Assembly: GCF_034355335.1 (NCBI RefSeq)
Contig: NZ_CP136422.1
Span: 5,554,501-5,618,500 of the forward strand
Origin: Blautia coccoides
Lineage (GTDB): Bacteria; Bacillota; Clostridia; Lachnospirales; Lachnospiraceae
Length of the DNA stretch: 64,000 bases
Direction: 5' to 3'
Below are positions 24,410 through 33,102 of this stretch, one piece after another. The first letter of the stretch is position 1, and each line of letters starts with the position of its first letter. Below the pieces are notes generated by a model, which was not told the DNA's origin, did no database searches, and saw nothing but the letters and a program-made list of their open reading frames with translations. The translations under genes and the position numbers were made by a program.

Positions 24410-24583
24410 CTAATCCTTACTTTTCTCCGCCTGTATCAAGGCTCCGTCAATAAATTTTATCAATTCCAGTGCACTGCGAAAATGCTTTTCACTCTGCTCT
24501 TCCGCCCATGTAACATCACCCTGCCATGTGGCATCTTTACTGCCTTCTATTTTGATCACAAAGGTTTCTGCGTCTTTTGCCAT
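24410..24583 (-). CDS. NATWQG-family small protein, copy 1
   Basis: 57 residues from the ATG behind GAGGG; a GTG four codons upstream is a possible alternative start. Core pattern: FVIKIEGSKDATWQGDVTW, then a helix with FRSALELIKFIDGAL. The same core occurs in 37895-38107 and in the C-terminal half of 38318-38767, so this is a local paralogous family. It is soluble, with no export signal. It lies downstream of the GCATTAC-box promoter at 24766-24807. I know no named family for it. A regulatory or adaptor role near the pilus genes is a guess. Confidence 0.72.
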   Translation of the reverse strand: MAKDAETFVIKIEGSKDATWQGDVTWAEEQSEKHFRSALELIKFIDGALIQAEKSKD

Positions 24584-24765
24584 TTTATCCCTCACAACAT
24601 TTTATTACACCCGGTAGGTATTGTTACAATCTAGATTAATGATCTATGGTAAATAACGGTTCAGCGCCCTTACAGTGAAAGAGAAGAATACGGCCGAAAC
24701 CGCCTTTGGTATCGGGGCTTTTTGACTGGCTGCTGAATCGCGACTATCTATAATATTATAAGAAT

Positions 24766-24807
24766 ATTGTACTTGAAACAGCATTACAAAAAGCATTACA
24801 TCATTAC
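24766..24807 (-). promoter_or_regulatory. SARP-type promoter P1 with three GCATTAC boxes
   Basis: On the plus strand the boxes are at 24781-24787, 24793-24799 and 24801-24807. On the minus strand they precede a TACAAT -10 (24766-24771) by 9 nt. An inverted TGTAATGG lies at 24842-24849. The same arrangement recurs at 38161-38203. A leader of about 175 nt reaches the gene at 24583, and no other gene is seen in 24584-24930. Confidence 0.65.
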
Positions 24808-24930
24808 TATATTGAAGTTTTATTTCTGCAAAGCAAAACGCTGTAATGGTATAAATATACAGCAGAACAGCAAAAAGCGCAGCTAGAATCCTTGAATTCC
24901 GGCTGCTCAGCTGCATCTTTTATACTCATA

Positions 24931-25452
24931 TTATTCACGCCTTCGGACAGCAGATGCTATAACTTCCAGGATCAAGGCCGCGGCGATCACACCACCTGCT
25001 ATGATTTTTCCCATTGTGCTGGTAAGTGCCTCCGCAATACTTCCCAGAACAGGAATGGAATACACCACTTTACCTATAAAATTACTATAGGGTACCGGAT
25101 TCATATCCTCCGTCTTATTGGCATCGCCTTTGGTGATAAATTCACCCATGACAACTTTGTTTTCTACGACCCTATGGGTGATTATGGCGTTTGAATCCTT
25201 TGCGCCGTAGAAAGCGATTACATCATCCTTTTCCATATCCTCCGGCGCTGCTTCCTGTACATATACCAGGCTTCCCGTAGGAATTGCAGGCTCCATGCTT
25301 CCGCTCACCACGGAATAAGCATCATAGCCAAAAAGCCTGGTTGCTGTAATGGGAAGGCAAACAAGCACCAGACCTACTAATAAAACAGTGCCCAGTGCAC
25401 TGCAAATCACAGACACTGGGCTTTTTTTATCCTTTTTCTTCTTCTTGCTCAA
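24931..25452 (-). CDS. sipW: SipW-type signal peptidase I
   Basis: 173 residues. A basic N-terminus (KKKKKDKK) and membrane segment (about 13-37) are followed by the catalytic Ser in SVVSGSMEPAI. ITHRVVE places His where bacterial-type enzymes have the general-base Lys, the mark of the ER/archaeal-like SipW group. TKGDANKTED is the conserved Asp box, and a C-terminal membrane helix closes the protein. SipW enzymes process TasA/camelysin-like proteins. Two such proteins (27345-28103 and 28103-28603) lie upstream in the same operon and are the likely substrates. Confidence 0.93.
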   Translation of the reverse strand: MSKKKKKDKKSPVSVICSALGTVLLVGLVLVCLPITATRLFGYDAYSVVSGSMEPAIPTGSLVYVQEAAPEDMEKDDVIAFYGAKDSNAIITHRVVENKVVMGEFITKGDANKTEDMNPVPYSNFIGKVVYSIPVLGSIAEALTSTMGKIIAGGVIAAALILEVIASAVRRRE

Positions 25453-25494
25453 AACAGGATATCCTTTCTGTTACCTATGCATTTTTCTTACAAA

Positions 25495-26544
25495 TCATCT
25501 GCGGCGTCTGATCAGAAATACTGCCAATCCCGAAAGGGCTGCAACTGCTCCGACTCCGATCGCAATACCGGCTGCAAGGGGAAGACCTTTTTTCACCTTT
25601 TCTTTGGTCTCTTCAGGATTATCTGCCAGAGGTGTTTCATCCTCATCTAAGTCAACAACATCCTGATTACCCTGGGGAACTTCCTCCGGCTCTATAACCT
25701 GTGTTCCCTCTTCGGTACCTGCTCCTGCTGTACCTGCGGTTCCTTCAGCACCGGCTGTTCCCGCTTCACCTGCGGCTCCGGCTGTTCCTGCGGCGCCCTC
25801 AGTACCGGCTGCTCCTGTTGTTCCTGCTGCAGGAGTACCTGCCGCCGGTGTCTCCACAACAGTTGTCTCTGTAGTGGTAGTTCCTGGCACAACAGTTGTC
25901 ACAGTTGTTGTCTCGCCGGGTACGGTTACGGTTTCTGTGGTTACCGGTGTATATACGAATGTAAATACATTCTGAGATTCATTGGAAGAAAGCGTCTTGG
26001 TCAGTGCTAAAGCCTGCGGCGTGTAATTTTCCACATACAGGTATGCCACCACCGGTTTATCGCCTATATTGCCGTAATAGGTACGGCTGGGAGCCAGTTG
26101 GTTGCCTTCCTCATCCTGATAGTTTACAGTATAGCCAACCATATCGCCCTGGATTCCGTAAGCAACGACAAAATCTCTGTCTCCGTTTACGTGAAATGCA
26201 GATGTTTCAAGAGAATTATTGTCACGCCCGCTTATCCGGACACCTTTCACATAATACTTGCTGGAATCTCCCAGTGCTACAGCACCGTTCTGGACATCAA
26301 AGGATACTTTATCGCCTAATTTCAAACCGCTCACTACAACCTTGTCACTCTGCGTATCTATAACCGGTGTCCCTGTACTCTCCACAGATAACCCGTCAAT
26401 TCCGGAAAACGTGCCCTGGTTGCCCGCAAAAAAGGTTGCTGTATAGGTATATTCCTCCTCCGCTGCAAAAACGCTGATCACAGATGAACCAAAGAGCATG
26501 CAGACAGTAAGCAAAGATGTCAGAATCATTTTCAACTTCTTCAT
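25495..26544 (-). CDS. Surface protein with MucBP-like domain and collagen-like Gly-x-x stretch
   Basis: 349 residues. A signal peptide (1-27) leads to an N-terminal region of unknown fold (28-130), then a MucBP-like repeat around VGYTVNYQDEEGNQLAPS (about 132-205) and a Thr/Val stalk. About 11 consecutive Gly-x-x triplets follow (GAAGTEGAAGTAGAAGEAG, about 245-285). The end is an acidic linker, a membrane helix and RRRR. No LPxTG motif is present; LADNP precedes the helix. Its start overlaps the stop of the preceding gene by ATGA. It is probably an adhesin or stalk protein of the pilus locus. Confidence 0.78.
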   Translation of the reverse strand: MKKLKMILTSLLTVCMLFGSSVISVFAAEEEYTYTATFFAGNQGTFSGIDGLSVESTGTPVIDTQSDKVVVSGLKLGDKVSFDVQNGAVALGDSSKYYVKGVRISGRDNNSLETSAFHVNGDRDFVVAYGIQGDMVGYTVNYQDEEGNQLAPSRTYYGNIGDKPVVAYLYVENYTPQALALTKTLSSNESQNVFTFVYTPVTTETVTVPGETTTVTTVVPGTTTTETTVVETPAAGTPAAGTTGAAGTEGAAGTAGAAGEAGTAGAEGTAGTAGAGTEEGTQVIEPEEVPQGNQDVVDLDEDETPLADNPEETKEKVKKGLPLAAGIAIGVGAVAALSGLAVFLIRRRR

Positions 26545-27332
26545 GACTTCAGCTCCCCTTTCTCATGGCGTTTTTTCATTGCGGCAACTCCCAGAAGCAG
26601 CAGTACCAATCCGCTGACTAATGCTGCTGTGCTGAAAAGGAGAATATTGGTGGTATCTCCTGTCTTAGGACGGGTGATGGTCTTTTTCACGGTATTGGAT
26701 TCGCCTGTAACTGTCTTTCTTATGACAGTATCCTTACCCTTCACTGTGACAGTGGATGGCGCTACCTTCTCTACTGCAAAATTCATCTGCAGACGAGCCA
26801 GTGTGTCCTGGTAGCCATTGCCCTGTGTCTCACCGTCTAAGACAACTCTCAGGTGAACAGAAGCTGCTTTTCCTGCATCCAGTCTGTCCAGGTAGAAGAA
26901 ATCATCAAGGGAATCTGTAGCCTGCTCAAGGCCCTTACCCACACGGGATGAACCCTCTCCGCCTACAGTTTCACTGTCAAACAAGACTGCCTCTTCACCG
27001 GATGGATCATAGTATGTCAATACATATGTGTAAGCTCCGCCTTCTGCCTTGCTTCCCTCTTCCAGACTTTCCAGAACTTCATTGGACATATACCAGTCTG
27101 TCTGTTCTTCACCGGAATTCTTTATCTTTACCTGCAGCTCCATGGTATCACCGGGAAGGATTCCGTATATCTCCTCAGCCATATCTTTGGAACTGAAATT
27201 GCTGTTCATTTTGTCTCCGTCAAAATCTACCTGCCAGTTTTTATCACTTTTAAAATCCTCTGCATATGCAGTCGCCGCTGTGCCTACGGTCATGATCGCT
27301 GCCATGACAAGGCACAAAATTTTCTTTTTCAT
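26541..27332 (-). CDS. Sortase-anchored surface protein (RPKTGD motif)
   Basis: 263 residues: signal peptide (1-24, ending AYA), an extracellular domain of about 180 residues with features of immunoglobulin-like fibrous proteins (LPGDTMELQVKIKNSGEEQTDW), and a Thr/Lys stalk. The C-terminal sorting signal is RPKTGD, a hydrophobic helix and KKRHEKG. The sorting motif differs from the LPSTG and LPSAG of the other pilus proteins, so a different sortase or a different order of use is possible. It sits in the pilus operon between the TasA-like genes and the MucBP-like gene. Confidence 0.82.
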   Translation of the reverse strand: MKKKILCLVMAAIMTVGTAATAYAEDFKSDKNWQVDFDGDKMNSNFSSKDMAEEIYGILPGDTMELQVKIKNSGEEQTDWYMSNEVLESLEEGSKAEGGAYTYVLTYYDPSGEEAVLFDSETVGGEGSSRVGKGLEQATDSLDDFFYLDRLDAGKAASVHLRVVLDGETQGNGYQDTLARLQMNFAVEKVAPSTVTVKGKDTVIRKTVTGESNTVKKTITRPKTGDTTNILLFSTAALVSGLVLLLLGVAAMKKRHEKGELKS

Positions 27333-27344
27333 ATTCTGTACCTC

Positions 27345-28103
27345 CTATCGTAAGCTGATATCTCCGTTTGCTGCAACATTTACATCCACGCCCCAGGCAC
27401 TTTTTATGGCATCCTGCGCATTATGTGTCTGAACAGCATCCACTTCGGCTTCCACCTGGAAACTGTAGCCGTCATAATCATAAACTGTGGTGATCGTCTT
27501 GTAACCATTTTCATCTACCGTCTCATGTTCTGTTACCTTCTTGCCTAATGCCGGGTCGATCCGCAGTGTATCTGCGAACTCAGGAGTGGTTTCCCCGGCG
27601 GGAAGAATGCTGTTATAATACAGGACCGTACGTTCTTTTGTAGAAGCATTCTGATCTACTGTCCAGCCATTGCCGGTAAGGTTTAAATCGATAAGGGCCG
27701 GAGAAAGTGTTGTATCTTTGACCACCTTTTCACCATCGGCTTTTGACCAGCTCTTATAGAGAATGACTCTGACATAACTGTCAATGGATCCGCTGTTTGT
27801 GACACTGAGTTTCTCATCATATGTTTTGCCCAGTACCAGTTTTTCATCCTTTAAATCTGACAAGAGAGTTCCTGTATTTTCATTCCACTCATTGTCTTCA
27901 TTATAATCCCTGTAGCTTATTTTGTCACCATTTTCTAACAGACTCACACCAATATTGGATGTGCTCATCTGGACAGAATAATTTTCACTGTAATATGTAA
28001 GCGCTGCCCGTGCACTTCCAACGGTGCTTCCCAACAGAAGCAGTGCTGATGCCGAGAGAAGGATAACTGGTTTAACAGAAAAGGGTTTTTTCTTCTTTTT
28101 CAT
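27345..28103 (-). CDS. TasA/camelysin-like secreted protein 1
   Basis: 252 residues. A basic start (KKKKK), a hydrophobic segment and a cleavage region SARAALTYYSENYS are followed by a beta-rich body with LSVTNSGSIDSYVRVILYKSW, the pattern seen in TasA/CalY-type fibre proteins cut by SipW. The C-terminus (VQTHNAQDAIKSAWGV) matches the conserved end of such proteins. There is no sorting signal or membrane anchor. It overlaps the upstream gene by one base (TAATG). A fibre or matrix subunit, or an accessory subunit of the pilus, is the likely role. Confidence 0.8.
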   Translation of the reverse strand: MKKKKKPFSVKPVILLSASALLLLGSTVGSARAALTYYSENYSVQMSTSNIGVSLLENGDKISYRDYNEDNEWNENTGTLLSDLKDEKLVLGKTYDEKLSVTNSGSIDSYVRVILYKSWSKADGEKVVKDTTLSPALIDLNLTGNGWTVDQNASTKERTVLYYNSILPAGETTPEFADTLRIDPALGKKVTEHETVDENGYKTITTVYDYDGYSFQVEAEVDAVQTHNAQDAIKSAWGVDVNVAANGDISLR

Positions 28104-28603
28104 TATTTACCATCCTCCTCTTGCTTTGCGTTCCAGTCTGCATATGGCTTACCTTCATTGTCGTATAATACCGGTGTGCACTCCTGGGCTACGATAACAT
28201 TAAATTCTTCCTCACTGTCTTTAGAATCAATTTTAACCTGGAGTTCCTCCGTTTCACCGCCTGCCGGAACTATATCACTGTAGTAATAGTAATCATTTTC
28301 TCCGGGAGACCACTTTTGGCTCCCCTGATATTGGAGTCCGTCCTGATATTTCTCTCCTGCAAAAACTTTCACACGGACATAGCACTCATAATCTCCTGTA
28401 TTCTTGATCACAATATGTTTTGTCCAGTCGCTGACTGTCTCTTCCGGAATTGTCACGGTAGAACCAAGGCTAATGGTCACATCACCTGCTGCAGTCGTAT
28501 AGGTAGTGAAATAAGCCATAGCGCTGTTCACTGATAAACCTGCAGTGAGGGCAAGAGCTGCTGCTGCCAGACAAAGGCTTTTCTTATTGAATTTCTTCTT
28601 CAT
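28103..28603 (-). CDS. TasA/camelysin-like secreted protein 2
   Basis: 166 residues: signal peptide with cleavage region NSAMAYFTTYTT, close to the AxAYFT context used by SipW, then a compact beta-sandwich-like domain (HIVIKNTGDYECYVRVKVF; IVPAGGETEELQVKI) and an acidic tail. No anchor is present. It is paired with the next gene through a one-base overlap. The similarity of both to TasA-type subunits, plus SipW at the end of the operon, supports a SipW-dependent fibre. Confidence 0.83.
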   Translation of the reverse strand: MKKKFNKKSLCLAAAALALTAGLSVNSAMAYFTTYTTAAGDVTISLGSTVTIPEETVSDWTKHIVIKNTGDYECYVRVKVFAGEKYQDGLQYQGSQKWSPGENDYYYYSDIVPAGGETEELQVKIDSKDSEEEFNVIVAQECTPVLYDNEGKPYADWNAKQEEDGK

Positions 28604-28617
28604 CGCTCCATCCTCCT

Positions 28618-29604
28618 TTACTCCTGCTCACCTGTACTGTCTTTCTGCTGTTCCCAATCCCAGTCGCCATCATTATATGTGAACCGGTTGACTACACTGC
28701 TGCCGCCGTTATTGCGGTGGTCATATGTGTTTTCAAATGAGACACCCACTGTGTCATCCGCGGCAATCACTGTCTGCTGTGTCCCGTCGGAAGTCAATTC
28801 ATAGCTTGCACCGCTGTACACTTCAGTTACTGTAACAGCAGCTCCTGCCGGGATATGCTCAATTTTTACACTTTTGGTTCCTGGTGCATCAAAGGAAATA
28901 GATACCACATTGCTGTACACCACTTCAAAATCTCTTTCTGCCTCCACCTGGAAAATGAAATCAGCTCCGCCTAATGTGGCGTTATATGCAGTAAGTGTTT
29001 TGTCTATGACTAAATCTCCGTACCTCTGTGTCTGTGACGGTTTTAATCCTGTAGTCACATCATATACCCAGGTATCATCCTGTGTCTGGCCGTAGTAGTT
29101 GTTTGGCAGAGAAATCAGATACGGTATAAAATCATATGTGTACGCTGCCGACTGCACCGACTCTGCGATCACCAGGTACATGCCTGTAGAAAGATTATCT
29201 GCAGTTACTGTGGATTTGTCTCCACCATCGGGTTTTTGCATCTGTACCTCAGCGTCCGGAACAGCGGACTGATTCTCCACTAGTTCAGATGCTTTTCCTG
29301 CAAGTTTTTCCCAATCCTCAGCAGTTGTCTTGTCATTTATGGATGCCAGATCCAAATCTTCATATCCGGGTAATACTTTGTACTCACCATTTTCCTCTAC
29401 ATCTGCCACTCTGTATAAATGAATGGGGATGGTCAGACCATTCAGCTCCTGATATGTTCCGTCCAGTTCAAAGGTCAGGGAACAGCTTTTTTCTGTATCA
29501 ATGCCAAAGGCTGCATATACCTTAGGCAGTATGGTTGCGGAAAGCATCAATGCCAGAGCCAGAGCCAATGCACTTCCTTTTTTTATTGTCTTTTTCATCT
29601 TCAC
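28618..29604 (-). CDS. Pilin-like secreted protein (Cna-B/FctA-like), no sorting signal
   Basis: 328 residues. A signal peptide (about 1-31) is followed by an N-terminal pilin domain with LTIPIHLYRVADVEENGEYK and DNLSTGMYLVIAESVQ, as in Gram-positive pilins, and a second domain YGDLVIDKTLTAYNA...GGADFIFQVE like the isopeptide-forming FctA/pilin-linkage domains. It ends in a Trp/Asp-rich tail (FTYNDGDWDWEQQ) with no LPxTG or membrane helix, so it is not sortase-anchored by itself. It may be a tip or basal subunit joined by isopeptide linkage. Confidence 0.78.
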   Translation of the reverse strand: MKMKKTIKKGSALALALALMLSATILPKVYAAFGIDTEKSCSLTFELDGTYQELNGLTIPIHLYRVADVEENGEYKVLPGYEDLDLASINDKTTAEDWEKLAGKASELVENQSAVPDAEVQMQKPDGGDKSTVTADNLSTGMYLVIAESVQSAAYTYDFIPYLISLPNNYYGQTQDDTWVYDVTTGLKPSQTQRYGDLVIDKTLTAYNATLGGADFIFQVEAERDFEVVYSNVVSISFDAPGTKSVKIEHIPAGAAVTVTEVYSGASYELTSDGTQQTVIAADDTVGVSFENTYDHRNNGGSSVVNRFTYNDGDWDWEQQKDSTGEQE

Positions 29605-29644
29605 ATTTTACCCTCCTCTGAAAACTCATTCCCCTTTGACCACC

Positions 29645-30517
29645 TTATTCCTTTTTGTTCTTTTTCCGTGGTTTAAACAGGAATCTCATTAAAAGTATCA
29701 CTAGTAATGTTACCGACAATCCAAGTATCAGATACAGCATATAATAATTCTGTACTGCTTTCAGCATGGACTGGACCGGTGTGCTTTCTATTTCTTCCTC
29801 TCCGGTATACGGTACCCGATGTCCGCGGACTAAAAGTCTGTGGGAGTTTACACCGTACGGAGTGCAAGTAAACAATGTTACATAATCCTGACCTTCTTCG
29901 ATCGCCATTGCACCATCCAGGGTTTCCCTGTCGTCTTTGTCTATCATGGTGAGGATCTGGTCAACCTCATAGGCTAATGTATCGTCCAGCACGTGGATGT
30001 AAAACAAATCTCCGCGTTTTAACTGGTCAATATCGGTAAATAATCTGGCACTTGGAAGTCCCCTGTGGGCGGCCAGCACACTATGTGTACTTTCGCCTCC
30101 GATCGGTAATTTTGTTCCGTTTAGGTGGCCTACTCCGGTCTGGAGAACGTCATCTCCTGTGCCATGGTAAATAGCAACTTTTATGTTGATCTTGGGGATG
30201 GAAAGGTATCCCATCACTCCGTCGTTGTTAACGTTAAGAACTTTCCAGTATTCTGTATTTTCCAGTTCTACTTTGTCCTCGCCGAACACATCGCCATATA
30301 GATTGTTTTGTGTCAGGGATTCATCAAAGGCTCTTGCGGCCTCCCATTCTTTTGTAAAGTCTTCAGGTGTCATTTCATTGATAACATCTTCATAGCTGCT
30401 TATCAGCTTACTCTGGCGGTATGTGTTCCATTGATCGGAAACAGTCGGATAGATCAGTATTCCGAACCCTGCCAGAAATAATAACGCGAACAGAATCGTT
30501 GAAATTTTTCTCTTCAT
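29645..30517 (-). CDS. srtC: Class C (pilus) sortase
   Basis: 290 residues with an N-terminal membrane helix and a C-terminal membrane helix plus basic tail, the class C layout. Catalytic residues: His in AAHRGLPSA, Cys in TLFTCTPYGVNSH and Arg in LLVRGHRVPY. It links pilin subunits through the Thr of LPxTG to a pilin Lys. It is adjacent to a second sortase of the same class (gap 3 bp). Both are co-transcribed with the pilins and probably serve different steps or subunits. Confidence 0.95.
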   Translation of the reverse strand: MKRKISTILFALLFLAGFGILIYPTVSDQWNTYRQSKLISSYEDVINEMTPEDFTKEWEAARAFDESLTQNNLYGDVFGEDKVELENTEYWKVLNVNNDGVMGYLSIPKINIKVAIYHGTGDDVLQTGVGHLNGTKLPIGGESTHSVLAAHRGLPSARLFTDIDQLKRGDLFYIHVLDDTLAYEVDQILTMIDKDDRETLDGAMAIEEGQDYVTLFTCTPYGVNSHRLLVRGHRVPYTGEEEIESTPVQSMLKAVQNYYMLYLILGLSVTLLVILLMRFLFKPRKKNKKE

Positions 30518-30520
30518 AAT

Positions 30521-31420
30521 TTATTTGTCCGTCAGCTCCTCATTCTCCTGTTCTTCCTTTTCATTAAGTTTTGCTCTTAATTTCTTTTCACGGATATAGA
30601 GGAAAATAACAAAGGCTGCTGTCACTGTCAGACCAACAATTACCCAGAACAAATAGCTTGTGTGCATACTTACACCGGTCAGAAGGGAAGTTGGTGTTTC
30701 TTCCATCTCAGCCTCCTCATAAGGAACACGATGTCCACGGACAAGAAGTCTCTGGCTGTTCACACCATATGGTGTACAAGTAAAAAGGGTAACTAAATCT
30801 TTTCCTTCCTCCACTGCAAGGCTTTCTGTCTGGTCAGGTTCTACTACTGATATCTTATCCACTTCATAGCAGAGGATATCATCTAATATATAGAGAAGGA
30901 AATGGTCGCCTTCCTTTAACTTGTCAAGATCTGTGAACAGAGTAGCACTTGGCAGTCCTCTGTGAGCGGAAATAACAGCATGTGTGCTCTCTCCTCCAAT
31001 GGGAAGGGAACTTCCTTCCAGATGGCCTGCTGCTTTTTGAAGTACCTCATCCTCCGTAGTGTGAAAAACAGGGATTTTGATATTGATTTTAGGGATTTCT
31101 ACATATCCCATCATACCATCACCTGTGAGGTTAAGACAAGACATATATTCCTCGTCTTCCTCGGAAGCTTCTGCTACGGCAAAGGAGTCTGGGAGGATAC
31201 TGGGAAGAAGAGCATTGTTGTAGGCTTCCGCCCGGTCTTCTTCGACTTTGTAGTCTATCTCACCCGCTGCGTTTTTTTCATTTACCGTTTCCTCATAACT
31301 GCTGATCAGTTTACTCTGTCTGTAGTTATTCCATTGATTGGATACGAAGGGATACAGCAGCAAGGACAAACCGGCTAAAAACAGAAGGGATACAATGATT
31401 ATGTGTGTTCTTTTTTTCAT
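30521..31420 (-). CDS. srtC: Class C (pilus) sortase, second copy
   Basis: 299 residues with the same layout as its neighbour: N-terminal helix, His in SAHRGLPSATLF, Cys in TLFTCTPYGVNSQ, Arg in LLVRGHRVPY, C-terminal helix and a charged tail (REKKLRAKLNEKEEQ). The two enzymes are clearly paralogous over the catalytic half but differ in the N-terminal lid region. It lies directly behind the major pilin gene, separated by a strong hairpin at 31452-31482 that may lower its expression relative to the pilin. Confidence 0.95.
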   Translation of the reverse strand: MKKRTHIIIVSLLFLAGLSLLLYPFVSNQWNNYRQSKLISSYEETVNEKNAAGEIDYKVEEDRAEAYNNALLPSILPDSFAVAEASEEDEEYMSCLNLTGDGMMGYVEIPKINIKIPVFHTTEDEVLQKAAGHLEGSSLPIGGESTHAVISAHRGLPSATLFTDLDKLKEGDHFLLYILDDILCYEVDKISVVEPDQTESLAVEEGKDLVTLFTCTPYGVNSQRLLVRGHRVPYEEAEMEETPTSLLTGVSMHTSYLFWVIVGLTVTAAFVIFLYIREKKLRAKLNEKEEQENEELTDK

Positions 31421-31451
31421 CCGGACTCTCCTTATTGTTGTATTTTTCTAA

Positions 31452-31482
31452 AATGCCGGGGCGGGCCGACCGCCCCGGCATT
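31452..31482 (-). terminator. Strong hairpin between major pilin and sortase genes
   Basis: Perfect 13-bp GC-rich stem with a 5-base loop and a weak T-rich tail (TTTTAGAAAAAT) on the minus strand. It is suited to partial termination, giving more pilin than sortase message. Confidence 0.7.
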
Positions 31483-31520
31483 AGATGTTGCTTAGATTTA
31501 CTGCATATTGTTAGGAATGA

Positions 31521-32990
31521 TTATTTAGCAGATTTTCTGCGGCTTGCGAAGAACAGGCCTGCTGCTACAATCATGATAAGGCATCCGCCGATGGTGAAGA
31601 TTGTTGTACCGATTCCACCTGTGGATGGCAGGGAAGAAAGTGTAGTATTAGGGATTGTATTTGCCGCATCACCCTTATTTGCATTTACATGGAAATCATC
31701 CGCAAATATATGTGTTGTAGTTATAACATTAACCTCAACTCCATCGGTATCTGTAACTGTTTCGTGCTTAACATCTGGTTTATCGTCTTTAGTTGATCTT
31801 TCTAACATATACTTAGTTGTATCCAATTTGTATCCGTCTGGAGCTTTTGTCTCAACTACATAATATTTTTCCTGTGCATCTAAACCATCAATAGTAAACA
31901 CACCATCAACACCTGTAATCTTTTCACGAATCAATTTATCATTTGACGCATTATATAAACTAAATTCTGCATTATTAAGTAAATGTTCTACATTAGATGC
32001 ATCAACTTTATTAAATACCAATTTAACTGGATTAGAAATTACCTCATATCTTGTTCTGGTTATTGAATCACCATCTTCTCCAGTTGCTGTATCTCTGTCA
32101 ACAGTATTTGTCAAAGGATTTGCCACAGATACTTTGCCAACCTTTGCTTTATATGTAATTCTTACTGCGTTTCCTGCTAATGTGCGATTATACTTGAAAG
32201 TGATTGTCATTACATTGTTGTCTGTATTATATTCAACTTTATAAGCGTCTTTATCAGTTCCTGCTCCTGTAATCTGGAGAGTATCCTGCATGAATGTTGC
32301 ATTTGTCAATTTATCTGTAATGACATATTTTACATTCTCGTACTGTGGTCCATAATATGGATAAGTAGAATCAATTGTATAAGGAACTTCCTGACCTTCC
32401 TCTACAGATTCCCCACCCTCTTCTACAGCTTTAATAATCTCATCTGGAGCACCTTTTGCAGTTACATTAATACTATCTGTTGAGTTAACCGGAACATATA
32501 CAAGCATTGGTGAATAGGTATAACCGGTCAGGGATGCTGTGATTAAATATAAGCCACCCTGTTCAGCTGTAAAACTCGCCTCATCTGCCGTTATCATATC
32601 ACTTGCTTTTGCTGAAGCAATACTCTGCAAAATTGTAGCTAAATCTTTATTTGAATTTAATTTTCCAGCAGCTGCATTCTCATTTACTGACTCTCCCTTT
32701 GCCATCTCAATTAAATTTTTAACTGTTATTTCACCAAAGTAACTTGCGAATTCATTCTTAATTGCATAACCATCTACTGACGTTCTATTAGGTTCTACAA
32801 TCTGTAAATATTTTACTGTTGCGGCTGTTCCACCTGTTCCTACATCTGTGATACCATTTCCAGACACCGTAACTTTTGCGTTCGTTGTTTCTGTTTTTCC
32901 TGTTTCTTCTGCAGCAAACGTCGTCATGCTCATTCCGAGCACCATTGCCAGTGATAATAACACTGCAAAAATCTTTCTGATTTTTTTCAT
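31521..32990 (-). CDS. Major pilin, isopeptide-forming, LPSTG-anchored
   Basis: 489 residues: signal peptide (1-27), an N-terminal domain (TVKYLQIVEPNRTSVDGYA), a D2-type domain (YTIDSTYPYYGPQYENVKYV) with an isopeptide-forming fold, a Cna-B/SpaA domain (LVFNKVDASNVEHLLNNAE) whose E-box is YYVVETKAPDGYK, then LPSTGG, a membrane helix and RRKSAK. This is the usual backbone-pilin design of Firmicute sortase pili. It lies between the large tip adhesin and the two sortases. Confidence 0.93.
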   Translation of the reverse strand: MKKIRKIFAVLLSLAMVLGMSMTTFAAEETGKTETTNAKVTVSGNGITDVGTGGTAATVKYLQIVEPNRTSVDGYAIKNEFASYFGEITVKNLIEMAKGESVNENAAAGKLNSNKDLATILQSIASAKASDMITADEASFTAEQGGLYLITASLTGYTYSPMLVYVPVNSTDSINVTAKGAPDEIIKAVEEGGESVEEGQEVPYTIDSTYPYYGPQYENVKYVITDKLTNATFMQDTLQITGAGTDKDAYKVEYNTDNNVMTITFKYNRTLAGNAVRITYKAKVGKVSVANPLTNTVDRDTATGEDGDSITRTRYEVISNPVKLVFNKVDASNVEHLLNNAEFSLYNASNDKLIREKITGVDGVFTIDGLDAQEKYYVVETKAPDGYKLDTTKYMLERSTKDDKPDVKHETVTDTDGVEVNVITTTHIFADDFHVNANKGDAANTIPNTTLSSLPSTGGIGTTIFTIGGCLIMIVAAGLFFASRRKSAK

Positions 32991-33102
32991 AATTCTATCT
33001 CCTTTTCTTTTTGTGGGACATACCCATTATTTTAATGCATTTGTTCTTAAATGCTCTCCGCACTTCCGCGGTGCCGGGACCGCTGAAAAATGTAATCATA
33101 TT

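Noticed and set aside
24644..24916. 90-codon minus-strand frame with a signal-peptide-like start between sipW and the NATWQG gene
   Set aside because: It runs straight through promoter P1 and its boxes, has no ribosome site, and its second half has unconvincing composition. The DNA is better explained as promoter and leader.
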